Positions 1-11,757 are shown, numbered from the stretch's first letter. The stretch: DNA of 64,000 bases from Lycium barbarum (GCF_019175385.1 NC_083345.1:116050480-116114479); one strand, 5' to 3'. Notes: generated from the letters alone by a model not told the origin. A program made the numbers and translations.

Positions 1-354
1 AACAATAATTTAACAACAAATATTTTTAGTTTAAAAAGTGTAGAATGTTATTTTGTGGATTATAAGAATGACTCTTTATAAAGTGGAGGAAAAAATTGTG
101 AATAATTAAACAGTGCATACAATTTTTGCCTATACAAAAGAACTCATGTATGACCATTGTAAGTTGAATGAATACTATTAAGTCTTTCCTGTCTGTTATA
201 AGTCATAACTTGTGATAATTGACCAACTCGTGCAATTTTTGCCTATGAGGCATAACTTGTGGTCAATTGAGCATGCTTGCTTGTTAAAAATTCATAAACA
301 AAACTATTTTATGTCCACAAAGTGCAGGCCATTTTAAAAAAAAAAATTATTTAA
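1..354. other. Intergenic, no gene seen
   Basis: AT-rich sequence with no open frame of note. A short motif about a missing or lost tgacc-rich segment recurs (around 150 and 220), but I see no recognisable element. Confidence 0.4.
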
Positions 355-530
355 CCACAACAACATAGTTAGTGTAATCCAATAAATGGTATCTAGGGAG
401 GATGGTGCGTACGCAACCTTACCCATACCTTGTGAAGGTAGAAAGACTGTTTCTGATAGACCCTCGGTTCAAGCAAAACATATCAAAATCAGTAAACAAG
501 AAAAAACAATAGTAAAATATTTATTTAACG
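355..530 (-). repeat. RTE/TS-SINE-type 3' tail, minus orientation
   Basis: Reading the minus strand gives the same module seen at the 3' end of the RTE LINE at 2690-2815: a gaccctcggtt/gtttctgatag block, then a block that includes gcgtacgcaacctt in reverse, then CAACAACA at the left edge, equivalent to a (TTG)n tail. It is either a severely 5'-truncated RTE copy or a SINE that borrowed its tail. Mutations in the central part show it is old. Confidence 0.6.
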
Positions 531-611
531 GCGCCAAAGATTAAAACCAACTGTTAATGTGTCTACTTTTATACATCACCCTAAACTTTTTCCATTTCTC
601 AGCTGGACTAA

Positions 612-1100
612 GAGGGTGTTTGGCATAAGTCAAATGTTTATAAATCAAAGTGAGTATATGCCATAAGATGATCTCCCCAACTTATTATTTTTCAGCTTAT
701 AAACATTTTGGGCTCGTTTGGTATGAGGGATAAGAGATAATTAATTTCGGAATTAGATTTGAAATGAGTTTATCCCACGTTTGAATCCCGAGATTAGTTA
801 TTCCGGGATGATATTGTTATTTTTTGGGATATTTTAAAAAATATACATCTTTTTAAAAATATTTACAACACGTAGCCCAATATACAATATTATACAACAT
901 GTATTTACCTTATATAAAGTGTATAAAAGGTCTTTATACCCAAATATGAGCTAAATCGAGTGTTTATACACAAAGTACGAGCTACATTGTGTAATTTTTT
1001 TTAAAATAGACAGATAGCATAATTTTCCCTTAGTTTATCCCTGTGAAAGAATGAAATAACAATCTCGAAATAACTTATTCCCCAACAAAATGACCCCTTT
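612..1100. mobile_element. Two nested MITE-like elements
   Basis: The main unit runs from about 711 (GGCTCGTTTGGTATGAGG) to about 1098 (AACAAAATGACCCC). Reverse-complementing the right end gives GGGGTCATTTTGTTGGGG, so the ends are imperfect terminal inverted repeats of about 22 bp. The interior is AT-rich and non-coding, as expected for a MITE. The preceding 612-710 segment (tgtttggcataag ... cttataaac) looks like the left part of a different MITE cut by the first. No transposase is present, so movement would have depended on an autonomous relative. Confidence 0.55.
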
Positions 1101-1319
1101 TAGGGAAAATGAATAGGACAGCCGGACTAATTATTATAGTAGATTTTTTTTTCTTTTTCAAAACATGCACTTTTTGCTCAGTTAATTCCAATTGTGCCGT
1201 TTTTCTGTGGAATTATCAGAAATGTATAAATCGCATTCGGCCATTTAGTTACCACAAAGAGAAGCCGTCAAGCTAGGAAGATCTCTTTGTTAGTTTTTTT
1301 TTTCTTCAAATAATCGTAA

Positions 1320-2428
1320 TTGCTGGGACGTTCAACTACAAAAGCCATCCATCTTATGAGAAGGTTGGTGGAGCAGTATAGGGAGAGGAAGAGGGACTTA
1401 CACATGGTATTCATCGACCTAGAAAAGGATTATGACAAAGTTCCAAGACAGATCCTATGGAAATGCTTGGAGGCTAAAAGTGTACCTGTGGCGTACATTA
1501 GGGTGATCAAGGACATGCATAAGGGAGCCAAAACCAGGGTGAGGACAGTAGGAAGAGACTCAGAGCACTTTCCAGTTGTGATGGGGTTGCATCAAGGATC
1601 AGCTCTTAGTCCGTTTTTATTTGCCTTGGTGATGGATGGATTGACACGACAAATTCAAGGTGAGGTGCCATGGTGTATGCTTTTCGCGGACGACATAGCC
1701 CTGATTGACGAGACTCGTAGCGGAGTTAACGCTAAGCTAGAGTGTTGGAGACATACTCTGGAGTCTAAAGGGTTTACGCTGAGTAGGACCAAGACAGAGT
1801 ACTTGGAGTGTAAGTTCAGTGAAGCACCTCAGGAGGCTATTGTGCTCAGGCCATCCAGAAGAAAAGTAGTTTCAAGTACCTTGGGTCTATTGTGCAAGGC
1901 AGCGGGGAGATTGATGATGATGTCACACATCGTATTGGGGCAGGGTGGATGAAATGGAGGCTTGCTTCCGGAGTGCTATGTGACAAGAAGGTGCCACCAA
2001 AACTTAAGGGCAAGTTCTACAAAGTGGTGGTTAGACCGACTATGCTGTATGGGGCGGAGTGTTGGCCAGTTAAGATCTCTCACGTTCAAAAGATGAAAGT
2101 TGCCGAGATGAGAATGTTGAGATGGATGTGTGGCCACACCAGGAGTGACGGATTAGGAATGAGGATATTTGGGATAAGGTGGGGGTGGCCTCGGTGGAAG
2201 ACAAGATGCGAGAAGCGAGATTGAGATGGTTTGGGCATGTGAAGAGGAGAGATACAGATGCCCCAGTGCGGAGGTGTGAGAGGTTGGCCATGGATGGTTT
2301 CAGACGAGGTAGGGGTAGGCCGAAGAAGTATTAGGGAGAGGTAATTAGACACGACATGGTGCAATTACAGCTTACCGAGGACATGACCTTAGATAGAAGG
2401 GTTTGGAGGACCCAAATTAGGGTAGAAG
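1320..2428 (+). pseudogene. Reverse transcriptase (RTE LINE), frameshifted
   Basis: Residues 1-190 of the first frame show the RT palm: [12 protein letters not shown] (motif A, catalytic Asp), [16 protein letters not shown] (motif B) and MLFADDIA (motif C, Y/FADD catalytic pair). The frame breaks near 1840-1890. The thumb region continues in another frame from 1892 ([36 protein letters not shown]) and breaks again near 2150. Conserved residues resume in a third frame ([18 protein letters not shown]) up to about 2428. At least two frameshifts and the missing N-terminal endonuclease make the copy inactive. The family is clear from the [15 protein letters not shown] block common to plant RTE-type proteins. 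Confidence 0.85.
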
Positions 2429-2689
2429 GCTAGTAGATAGTCTCGTTATCCGTTCTTATTAGTAGTCGCATTATTGTAATATAATTTCTTATGCTCCGAT
2501 TTCTGCTACTATCTGTTATTATATGTTATTTCCTGTGCTTTGGTTATCCTGTGTCATCTGCTCCGATTTATGCTATTATCTGTTATTTCCTGTGCTCTGA
2601 TTATTTTGTGTTATCTGTGTCGCTTGCATTATTTCATTTCCATATCGCTTTAAATCTCTTATCCGAATCTCTTAACCTTATCTGACTTC

Positions 2690-2815
2690 TTTTTATGCTT
2701 TTATTGAGCCGAGGGTCTTTTGGAAACAGCCGTCCTACCTTGGTAGGAGTCAGGTCTGCGTACACTCTACCCTCCCCAGACCTCACGATGTGGGATTTCA
2801 CTGGGTTGTTGTTGT
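2690..2815 (+). repeat. RTE 3' tail module (shared LINE/SINE end)
   Basis: Contains gagccgagggtc, aacagccgtcctacctt, tctgcgtacactctaccc, a block ending in tgggatttcactgg, and then GTTGTTGTTGTT. The same module, or parts of it, recurs in this window at 355-530 (minus), about 7365-7415 (plus), about 35035-35100 (minus) and about 54830-54875 (plus). The LINE machinery presumably recognises this end, and SINEs that carry it can be mobilised in trans. Confidence 0.65.
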
Positions 2816-2861
2816 TAATCGTGGTGTTCAGGTTAGCTTGTGTGCACGTCGACTAATTTTT

Positions 2862-3275
2862 GACAAACTCTTTTACTACCCTATCCTTAATATTATTTGT
2901 AATCCCTAAAATACCCTTACTGAAATAAACTGCTAACCTTCTCCCTAACGTCATTCTTTCATACACGCTTCTCTGAAATCCATCAACATCCGCATAGCCA
3001 TTTTTTTTTGCAACAGTATTTATAAACACGATATACAACAGTATACACTTACTTTAGATAATGTATAAACTTGTATAAAAGGGCCATTTCGAGTCTCCAA
3101 ATAGATATGGAGTGCTATTTTCCCATTATTAAATAAGTGAACACTTATTTTGTACTAGGGAGTATTTTTCAGCTTTATAACACTTTTAGTTTGACAACTT
3201 TTTTTTACTGTTCTATCCCTAATGTTATTTTATGATACCTAAAATACCCTTTCTGAAATAAAACCGCTAACCATA
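2862..3275. repeat. Diverged direct repeat, two copies
   Basis: Copy 1 (2862-2945) and copy 2 (3194-3275) share the string of short motifs tgacaa.ctttttttact, taccctatcc-like and taaaatacccttt, then ctgaaataaa.c.gctaacc. No coding content. Probably fragments of a dispersed non-coding element. Confidence 0.45.
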
Positions 3276-3386
3276 ATCAAGAATCAACCAATTTCCAAGC
3301 TTTTTTTACGTCAAAAGCAGGTGAGAAAGCTTTCTAATTTCATCTTAATTATAAATCACTCTTCCTTATCATCTTTTTTTGTTCTG

Positions 3387-4612
3387 TTACACTGTTAGAA
3401 AGATCATCTTAATGTTTGTTTAATACTCTTTCTTTTAATATATTAGCTTGAGGTTTGGTTTATAAGGAGTTTGAGGCAATTCTTGAATAAACCTGAGAGT
3501 TCTTGTGGAAATCACCTTAAACCTTTATGTTAATTAAGACATACATTTTAATTTGTTTATCTTACTTTCCTTTTTAGTTTCTTTTAAAAAAGAATGACTC
3601 TTTTCTTTTTGGCAATTAGGACATATGTACTACAAAATGATGCATACGTTTCAATTTATTTATGGTACTTTCCTGTTAGTCCTTTTTTAAAAAGAATGAC
3701 TTTCCTTTTTTTGACAATTTTTTAATTCTAACTTTTCACATGTCATGTATAAAATCACAAGATTAAAGGACATTTTGATACAGTCTTCTTGATCATCGGT
3801 TTTGTTCTGTTACACTGTGAGAAAGAACATCTTAGTGGGCGTTTGGACATAAGAATTGGGAACTTTGAATAAAAGTAGTATTTGCCTTCAAGTTGAAAAT
3901 GGTATTTGGAAATTGGAGTTGTGTTGGGGCATGAATACAAATTGGATTTGTTTTAGATATTTGTGTGTGATTTGGAGTGTAAATTGTGAAAACAACTTTT
4001 TGGATTTCGAATTCCGAAAACTGTAACAATTCTATGTCCAAACAGTTTTCTGGAATATTCATTCCGGAATAATATTTCGGAAAAAAGTGAAAACTATCCA
4101 TGGCCAAACGGGGCTTAATGTTTGTTTTCTTCTTTCGTTTTTTTTTTTTTGAAATATCTTAGCTTGGGGGTTTAGTTTATAAGGAGTTTGAGGCAACTTG
4201 AATTAATCTGAGATATTATGAGGAAATCACCTTAATCCTTTTTTGACATATGTACTATAGAATACTCCATGTGTTTCAATTTGTTTGTTTTTTTACTTGA
4301 CACGGAAGTTTAAAAAGTAAAGAAGACTTTTGAATCTTTCTTGCTTTATCTTCTTTATAGATCACTCTTCTTTATCATCTTTTTTGTTCTGTTACACTGT
4401 TAGATCATCTTAATGTTTGTTTTCATCTTTTTTTTTTTTTGATTTTTAATATGTTAGCTTGGGGTTTAGTTCATAAGGAGTTTGAGGCAATTCTTGAATG
4501 AACCTGAGATATTATGAGGAAATCACCTTAATCCTTTATGTTAATTAAGACATATGTACTACACAATACTCCCTCTGTTTCAATTTCAATTTGTTTGTCT
4601 TACTTTCCTTTA
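3387..4612 (+). repeat. Three copies of an about 190-bp AT-rich repeat
   Basis: Each copy starts with GTTCTGTTACACTGT and passes through atcatcttaatgtttgttt, ttagcttg.ggttt, ataaggagtttgaggca, gaggaaatcacctta and a cattttaatttgttt-like end. Copies lie at 3387-3570, 3802-4300 (split by a MITE at 3835-4114) and 4386-4612. Order and orientation are conserved, so this looks like an old local tandem duplication with spacers. Confidence 0.6.
3835..4114. mobile_element. MITE with TTA target-site duplication
   Basis: The 280-bp insert has ends GTGGGCGTTTGGACATAAG and, on the other strand, GCCCCGTTTGGCCATGG, giving an imperfect TIR around a GTTTGG core. It is flanked by TTA at 3832-3834 and 4115-4117. 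The neighbouring repeat copies read catcttaatgttt without a break, so the empty site is known. A 3-bp TTA duplication suits PIF/Harbinger-type (Tourist-like) MITEs. A related element lies at 40357-40535. Confidence 0.7.
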
Positions 4613-4780
4613 TAATCTGTTACATTGTGATTTCTACTGTTGGAATAAGTATCATTATATATGTATGTGTATAGCTTAATCAGACATTCTCTTCAGATTG
4701 TTTGTATTCTATCATGTCGGAAAATACTTCTGGACGGACTAATCAGGATTGAGTACTCCCCAATTGGCAAGTTGCACTCC

Positions 4781-6296
4781 ATGGAAATACAGAGGAATAT
4801 CACGGCCAAAGGAGATGGAGACCGACTCACTAATCTGCCGGAGCCGATTCTACTCCATATCCTCTCTATGTTGCCGGATGGAAAACAAGTTGTACGAACC
4901 AGCACATTATCTAAACAATGTAGATTTCTTTGGAAATTCATTCCACTATCACTCGATTTCCCCTTCCTTGAGTATCCCTATGATGATAACATAAACAGCA
5001 AGAAAATTCTTGCTTTTGTAGCTTCCACCAATAGAGAGCTTCACTATTGGAGGTCTTGTGAGAAAATCAAAGCATTTAGGGTTTTCCCCTATAAATACAG
5101 GGAGTATCTTGCTAAAGACGTGGATTTTTGGGTACATGTTGGCACTAAGATTGCTAATGTTGAAGAGTTTACACTTAAATTTTGCTGCATGTGTTATCCG
5201 GATTACGCGTATAAGTTTCCTCATTTTGTGTATAGGAATATATGTCGTTGAGGAAATTGGTTCTAGTTAATTGGCAGTTAACCCCTACTGGTAGTGTTAA
5301 TTGGAGTAGTCTTGTTAATCTTTCAATAGGTGATGTGGCATTGCCGGAGGGCGTTATGGAAAAGGTATTATTAGGTTGCCCTAACTTGGAGTGCTTGGAA
5401 CTAGATAAAGTTGGTGGCATTCGTCGTTTGGAAATTAACTCTGTGAAGCTGAAAAAATTGATTATAACAAACTACCAAACAGAAGTTGCTGAAGAAGTTG
5501 TCTATTGTCTCGAAATATTTTCCCCGTATGTTCAACATTTGAAACTTTTGGGGTTGTGCTGCGATGAGATACACTTTCAGCTGAGAAATATGGCTTCACT
5601 TGTTACTGCGGTCCTTTCTTTAAGTGTTGATTTTTATGAACTTGAAGGTGAAAAAGACAGATTGGAAAAGGAGTGTAGATATTTCCAGGAACTTCTTCAC
5701 AGCGTTGCCCATGTCGAGAACCTTGAATTGGGTCCCTGGTGCATTGAGGTTGATTCATACTCTTGGCTATCCAAAATTTAGATTTTTTTTTCTTTTCTTT
5801 TCATTTTGCGACTTATTATTTGTTATCGAATCCATCAGTTTAGTAACATTAGCAATACCACTACTACCTGGGATAATATGATAACTGTGTTTTTAAGTAC
5901 TGAAGAATAACTTTCTCATGGCCAATTTGGTTGGACAGTGGCAGTTCATTGAAGCAAGGCCTATTGAACAAAATATTTTATGATGAAAATTGTCACATGT
6001 GGAAAAACACAGTGCTATAGTTGAAGTTGTTTTTACGAATTATTCAACAATTTTCATGTCATTTATTAAGTATTTTCATTTCCTTGTTTTTGACATATTC
6101 TGGTTTATCTATTTGGTTTATAAGTGCCTGTCCATACTGGAGTTGAAAGGGTGGCTGTTTCCAACATCAAGCTGGAAATTCTTAAAACTTAACGCAGCCT
6201 TAGAACAGTTGGACTACCCTGGAATTTGCAGTTTTTTTACAGAGTTCATCACATCTTGAGACATTGGTCTTTGACTGGAACAATCACAAACGAAGA
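4781..6296 (+). pseudogene. F-box/LRR (FBD-type) protein, pseudogene A
   Basis: F-box proteins link SCF ubiquitin ligases to their targets. The start at 4781 (MEIQRNITAK) matches that of the paralogue at 11221. Residues about 16-60 form an F-box (LTNLPEPILLHILSMLP ... SKQCRFLWK; the usual Trp of the SK.WR motif is Cys here), followed by leucine-rich RNI-like sequence. The first exon should run to about 5748 (donor gag/gttgat), and exon 2 runs 6125-6296 (donor aga/gtaagt). Two frameshifts break it: two extra bases near 5243-5248, after FVYRN, ending the frame at 5251, and one extra T in the T-run near 6231-6238. No FBD terminal exon follows; G-protein pseudo-exons begin about 145 bp downstream. 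Not functional as read. Confidence 0.8.
5749..6124 (+). other. Intron of F-box pseudogene A
   Basis: Donor gag/gttgat after CIE and acceptor ttataag/tgcctg before CLSILELKGW. The paralogue has the same junctions (16307/16308 and 16853/16854), so the intron position is ancestral to the pair. Confidence 0.7.
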
Positions 6297-7664
6297 GTAA
6301 GTTTTCTTTAAACCTTTATACTCAAATGTTATCAATATCAAACAACTATTAGTGGTAGCCGAAGACGATATATATCAAAACAGTTCTGATTGTAAGTACT
6401 TTGGGAAAATAAAATTATAAAACATTCTTTTGAGGATTAAACCGGTTCATCAAAACATTCTTCTTGAGAACAATGTCTTTCGAGAGCATTGTAGCGATTG
6501 TGAACTCAGAGCAATGGGTTTAATGCCGGATGGGCGCAAATGTGTAAGTTTCAAAGGTGAGCCAATTGATGAGTCAAAGAGGCTCAAACTTGGCAAACGT
6601 TGCTTATTAAGTCCCTTGGCAGTCAAGCAAATAATGAAACAGAGAAAGAAAGTGCTGCTAATCATCTCCAACCAGAGCAGCTAATTGTTAATGGATTTTC
6701 TTTGAAGCATAGAAGTTACTGGTATGACAAGGAATCTGAACTTTGGGGAAAGGTAACTTTGTTTATTGGAGCTTAACTTATTCGTTGCAATCCCTATTGG
6801 GAAGTAAGAATGTTAATGCAGCATTGACTTCTTAATTTAACAGGAAGGAGAGAAACCTAACAGAATTTTGTGTTCAAATCTGAAGTTTACCAGGAACTTT
6901 GTCCTCATGCAAGCGATGGAAGCAGACAGATCTATGTTGATGGGCGAGAGATAACTCAAAGTGCTGAAGGTGTGTCCTTTGTACTACAACTAAGTTGCTA
7001 TTCATAATACCAATATTTTAGGACAATAAAACCTTTACTAGATTATTGAAGTTTTCCTGTTTGTTAGCAATGAACGATATTTCCTTTTTTTTTAATCTGT
7101 CTCTTATTGTCATGCTGTATCTCTTATGGATTTCTACCACAACTGTTACTGAAGCATTGATTTTTTCCTGACCCTATTACCGCTGCACCCATTTGTAGCT
7201 GGCTTGTCCTCCATAAGTGTTGGGTAGGCTTACTGATATGCTATGAAGTTATTAAATAAGTAATTTGAGGAATTTGGATGTGCTTAAAGAGATCCTTTTC
7301 ACATTAAAAACTTTGAGCGCTAACATGAATCTGCTGAAATACAAGGCATATTTTGTTGAACCTTCGCAGACCCCATTTTGTGGGATTTCACTGGGTATTA
7401 TGTTGTTGTATTTTGTTGAAACTTCCAAAGTTACATGAGCTGCACACGCACCTCGGTGGTTACTGCAATTACACTTGGACCTGACTCAAGAATCTGTGCC
7501 AAGTGCCCAAAACAATATTTGTCAACAAACAAAGGGATGAACCTGGCAGACATACCACTGTTCCAAATTATTTAGAGCAAAAAAAGGTTTAGAAGCTACT
7601 TTTACTTGGACTTGATAGTTCTGGAAAAAGTATTATTTTCAAACAGGTAGTTGCGTTTGTTGGA

Positions 7665-8620
7665 TCTGTCTAAGGTTTTTGCATCATATTGGTTGTTCTT
7701 TCTGATGCACAATGTTCCTTTTAACGAAAACATATGACAAAGTGTTATGAATAAAAAATGTAATCCGATCATACTCTGGTAACCTTTGATATAAACCATG
7801 CACGTATAAAATAATTTTATAGCTATTTTTATACGACTTTTTCTTTTTTGATAAGTGAGGATAAAATTTCATTGATGTAATCCAAGTAGGTACTATCAAG
7901 AACATTACAAATTATGTTCCAACATGTCAGCATTTGGTCTTATACGCCTATCTCAATTCTCAACACTATGTTCCTTTCGGCTTTAATAGAAACAACAGTT
8001 TTCCGAAAAACCTATCTTTGGACAGCTCGAAGGAATTGCCTCCACAGGAAAGCCATATTGAATTGCAATCCAGGAACCTTATTGGTATATTATGAATCAG
8101 AACCCAACAGTTTTTAACTCTCTGTGGACATTAATCTATCGGATAGAACAAGGAAGAAATCTGAAGATCCAAGTTTGAGACGAAATGAGTTCTTTGTCGC
8201 ATGGTAATGTATCTAGGTGAATGACTGGCTGTGCACTTGTTTGTCTGACTTCAGTTCCTCTTCTCCTTCCTGTCTCTGCCTATGCTTCCTTCTCTGCCTT
8301 GTCGCATATTGCATTTTGCTGGTGACTTGAAAACAATGTAGAGGAAGTATAAAAGAAAAGAATTGTAGATATATTATATTTTACTGCTACAGAGTTTCAT
8401 CCATGCTCAACTAATCAAAGTTGCTTAACAAAACTTATTGAATTTTTCTTCAATTAGATTTTCGAGAATTGAAGTGGAGTTACATTGATGTGTGTCTTGT
8501 ATGTATTAGGATTTTATTTCTCAGGTTCAGAGTATAGTCATTTAGGTTCATGTTTTTGCACATAGACAATATGTCATCCTAAGGATGAAGCGTCTCTTTA
8601 TGCATTTTTCGCTGCAGCAA
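7665..8620. other. Intron-like remnant of XLG pseudogene
   Basis: No conserved coding block seen between the P-loop block and the ETYKRRD block. Short open frames here lack recognisable motifs. A small RTE-like tail (tgggatttcactgggt, then tgttgttg) lies just upstream at about 7380-7415. Confidence 0.45.
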
Positions 8621-9170
8621 TACATTAATATATTCTCCAGGACGAAGAGGTCAGGAAGGAAACATACAAGAGAAGAGATGTATCAGGTCACATCAGGAGC
8701 ACAGGAGTAGTCTTGAATCTGATTAAGACTAACCACTTCGGAATTAGACAATGGATACTGATTTGGCTTCTCTCCCGGCCTTGTACACTGTAGAGGTATC
8801 AAGCAATGAGTATGAACCGGTTGCCCAAGGGAATGCTTTTGGCTTTTATGGAGTTCCCCTTAGATGATGGTAGTTCATTTGAGACCTTTGGAGACAATCT
8901 GGAAACTCCTGCACCACCTTTTACTAGGTAACCAGTCTCCTCCTACTAGGCAGTTGCATTTTTATGCGCTAAGTGGTAATTAAGTTTTTTTTTTTTTTTA
9001 GTTTAGATTTTGAGAATTCTCTGGAGGTACTCTAGTTTGACACATAATTCCAATGGGCAGCATAAATTTTTCATTTTGCATGCATGTCACCTCATGATGA
9101 TTAAAATATATCTGCAAAATCTTGTGAAGTCATTAAATAGACTGTTACAGTATTTCACTGGTGCGTTAGC

Positions 9171-9282
9171 CTAGAGTCGCAGTTAAAATTTCACAGGCAT
9201 ACATTGGGGGCTCTGTTGAGATGGCCCTAGAGTCGCAGTTAAAACTTAACAGGCATACATTGGGGGCTCTGTTGAGATGGCC
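9171..9282 (+). repeat. 56-bp tandem duplication
   Basis: Two adjacent units (9171-9226 and 9227-9282), each starting CTAGAGTCGCAGTTAAAA and including a block ending TTGGGGGCTCTGTTGAG. They differ at a few positions only. It lies inside the XLG pseudogene, between blocks 4 and 5, and is not part of a recognisable exon. Confidence 0.8.
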
Positions 9283-10125
9283 TGGGATATAGATCCAGAA
9301 GATGAGGTGCGCCTTTTTGTTTCTGTAGGTAATCGTGGTAGTTATAAATTGCTATTAATATTCCTTAAAAAAATAAAGTGCTATTAATATTTTTGGAGCA
9401 ATTTGGTCTATATCTGCTTCTGTGAATGAATATTTACAGTGGAAGTCCTTAGGAGGAAGTGGAACACAGTCCCAACATGTGTGCTGTGGTATTACTGAAG
9501 GAAGGGAACAGAAGGGTGCTTGAAGGAAAAGCAGAAGCAACTCCCGACTCAAAAATTAAGTGCTTGAATTTACTTGTTTTGGAGGGTAAACTGAAAGATT
9601 TTAATGAAGCTATTGTTGTGATAGATTTTACCTTCGGGAGTATCCTGAGATTTATATAGTTTTTGTACTCACCAGCAGAGTCTCGGTGCTTGACCAATTG
9701 TATTACTAAAATCATGTTATTGAAAATAAGAAAACATCATGCTAGTTAGGTACTTAAGTGGTCCAGAAAAGAACCATTGATCCCAGGAAAGAGGTCCACC
9801 CCTAATCCCCGCTGTAAAGAAATATGAAAATAGAATGATCTTGGGTGGGAAAGCTTCTGGAGTTGAACTTCTATAACTTATAAGTGAGAAAAGTCACTTG
9901 AAAGATTCCTCTATTCCTATAGCCTTCAATTTGTCCATGACATTCTGGTAGGAGAGCTTATCGGGCGGTTCGGTTTTGAACAGCCCTACGTTTTGCTTTC
10001 CCATTTTACTTAGTCTAGGTGACTTAGACTAATCAAATTCTAATAGGTTAGGACCGATAATTGTGACTATTTTGATGGTTCTTGAAAAGGATATGTGCTA
10101 TGAGTTATCATTTCTTCACGCTTCC
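9283..10125. other. Unassigned spacer in XLG pseudogene
   Basis: A short frame at 9459-9659 on the plus strand has no motif I recognise. The rest is AT-rich with no structure worth naming. Confidence 0.35.
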
Positions 10126-10509
10126 AACACCTAGGTACATGGTTTTTGTTCTTCCCGATAGGTACCGATTAATCAGAGTAAATGCCAATGGAATCAACGA
10201 AGGATACAAGTGGGTGGGGATGTTTGTGCTGAGTGACTATCTGATCAGACGTGGCTTGTTTCAAAGGACAACGGCAGTGGTACATATCAAAGAACTCTGA
10301 GAAACAATGGTCAGACATCCCTGTTTCAAAGAGACCCCATTTGTTTTAATCTTGAACAAGTATGATCTGTTTGAGAAGGTCGCTCGTGTACCATTGGACT
10401 CTTGCGAGTCGTTCACTGACTTCAGTCCAGTGCAGACTCACTATAGTAACCTGTCGCTGGCAAACCAAGCTTATTATTATGTTCCAATGATTCATTTTAC
10501 AGTACAGCT

Positions 10510-11220
10510 CAGTTGTTAGCTCTTCTCCATTTATCCGGCAGGAGTAAAATAGTATAGACATATCTTGATATTTGTAGATATGCAAAGAAAAGGGAAAGTG
10601 AGTGCACATAAATTTTACTAATCAATTTTTTTTTCAAAATTTCCTTGTCATGGTCTTTTTGATGATGGTCATCTGGCACCCCAGTGTATGTTAATTGCAT
10701 TTAAATCTGAAAAAAGAATATTTTTTATTACTCTTAGCTATAACTTTAACTAGCCAGCTGACAAGAAGGGAAATTGTCGTTGGGTGATTAATTCTCCAAT
10801 ACTTAATTGAGGTATTCCAAGCCAAAAGTAGCAAATCTCTTCATGTTCCAATCAAAGATGCCATAGGACAGTCTAGCTTATCTAGTAAAATAAACTCTGT
10901 TTTACAAGTTATTTTGATTTCTTAATGAAAAATTGTTAAATTATTGTGCATAAATAATTCTCAGAGTTTAAGGCTATCAGATTACTTAACAGGCTTAAAA
11001 GTTAAATTCATGTGATTTTAATTGCTGACCATGAAACAAGAACTTCTAAAATATTGTAAAACATACAAAATATGTGATATTCCACATACCCTGTGGCCTG
11101 TACTCTTCAAGTTCATTTGTACTCCATCTCAATACATACAAAATATGTGAGTGTCCACATAACCTTGGCCTTTGTTCTTCAAATCAAACAAGAGTTCCCT
11201 TTAACTGAAAGTTGTATTCC
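10510..11220. other. Spacer upstream of F-box pseudogene B
   Basis: AT-rich, no gene. An imperfect direct repeat (acaaaatatgtga.att/gtccacataacc ... ttgttcttcaa) at about 11060-11115 and 11136-11185 sits just before the start codon and may be part of the old promoter. Confidence 0.35.
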
Positions 11221-11514
11221 ATGGAAATGCAGAAGAAAATCATGGCGACGGAAGACCGACTTAGCGATTTGCCCGAACCAATTCTAATTCTCATTCTCTC
11301 TAAGTTGTGGGATGACAATAAAGCAATTGTGAGAACCAGTGTGTTGTTGACACGATGGAGGTTTCTTTGGAAGTCTGTTCCAGTATCACTCCATTTCATG
11401 TTCCCCGAGAACCCCAACAACGATGAAGAAAGTCTTAATTTCGTGGATTCCATCAATAGGGAGCATCACTATTGGGGGTCTTGCGAGAAAATCCAAACAT
11501 TCAAGGTAAGGAAC

Positions 11515-11744
11515 TGTTGATTTGGTATTAATGATTAAGATTGAGATGTTGATTTGATATTGATGATTAAGATTGATAGCTTAATTTTAGGAATATATTG
11601 TATTGATGTAAATGATTAGGAATTGATTGTGTAATATTGTCTTTCCTTATTTAGTCTTAGAACTCATGTATAAGTGCCCATTCTTATGGATTGTATATTC
11701 ATTCAGAAATACAAGAAGCCCTTTCTTCTTGCTAAAAATCTTCA
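11515..11744 (+). repeat. Copia 5' LTR
   Basis: 230 bp, TG...CA ends. It contains an internal duplication (attaatgattaagattgag / attgatgattaagattgat), probably in U3. Differs from the 3' LTR at position 10 (g/c) and at three further single bases. Confidence 0.92.
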
Positions 11745-11757
11745 TGGTATCAGAGCC
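11745..11757 (+). promoter_or_regulatory. Copia primer-binding site
   Basis: TGGTATCAGAGCC directly after the LTR is complementary to the 3' end of initiator tRNA-Met, the usual primer for plant copia elements. Confidence 0.88.

Larger units (their letters stand above)
1318..2815 (+). mobile_element. 5'-truncated RTE-clade LINE
   Basis: A non-LTR retrotransposon copy that keeps the C-terminal half of reverse transcriptase, the region after it and a 3' end finishing in (GTT)n. The short repeat TAATCGT lies immediately before the body (1311-1317) and immediately after the GTT tail (2816-2822), so I read it as a target-site duplication. There is no LTR and no poly(A); a GTT/TTG tail is typical of plant RTE elements. 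The 5' end lacks the endonuclease and early RT, the usual result of incomplete reverse transcription. Confidence 0.75.
6440..10505 (+). pseudogene. Extra-large G protein (XLG) pseudogene, collinear exon fragments
   Basis: XLGs are plant Galpha-like GTPases with a Cys-rich N-terminal half. Five blocks occur in the correct order. (1) 6440-6752: Cys-rich [30 protein letters not shown], and WYDKES.LWGK ending at a gtaact donor. (2) 6844 to about 6970: GEKPNRI and a GREIT-like end. (3) about 7550-7646: VPNYLEQKKV, a stop where family members have Gln, then P-loop-like LLLGLDSSGKSIIFKQ with a gtagtt donor. (4) about 8640-8935: ETYKRRD, VSSNEYEP, LDDGSSFETFGDN. (5) about 10130-10500: [35 protein letters not shown] (guanine-specifying NKYD), [15 protein letters not shown]. 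Stops and frameshifts in every block, plus a missing N-terminus, make it a pseudogene. Lying between two F-box paralogues, it was probably inserted or rearranged in. Confidence 0.8.
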
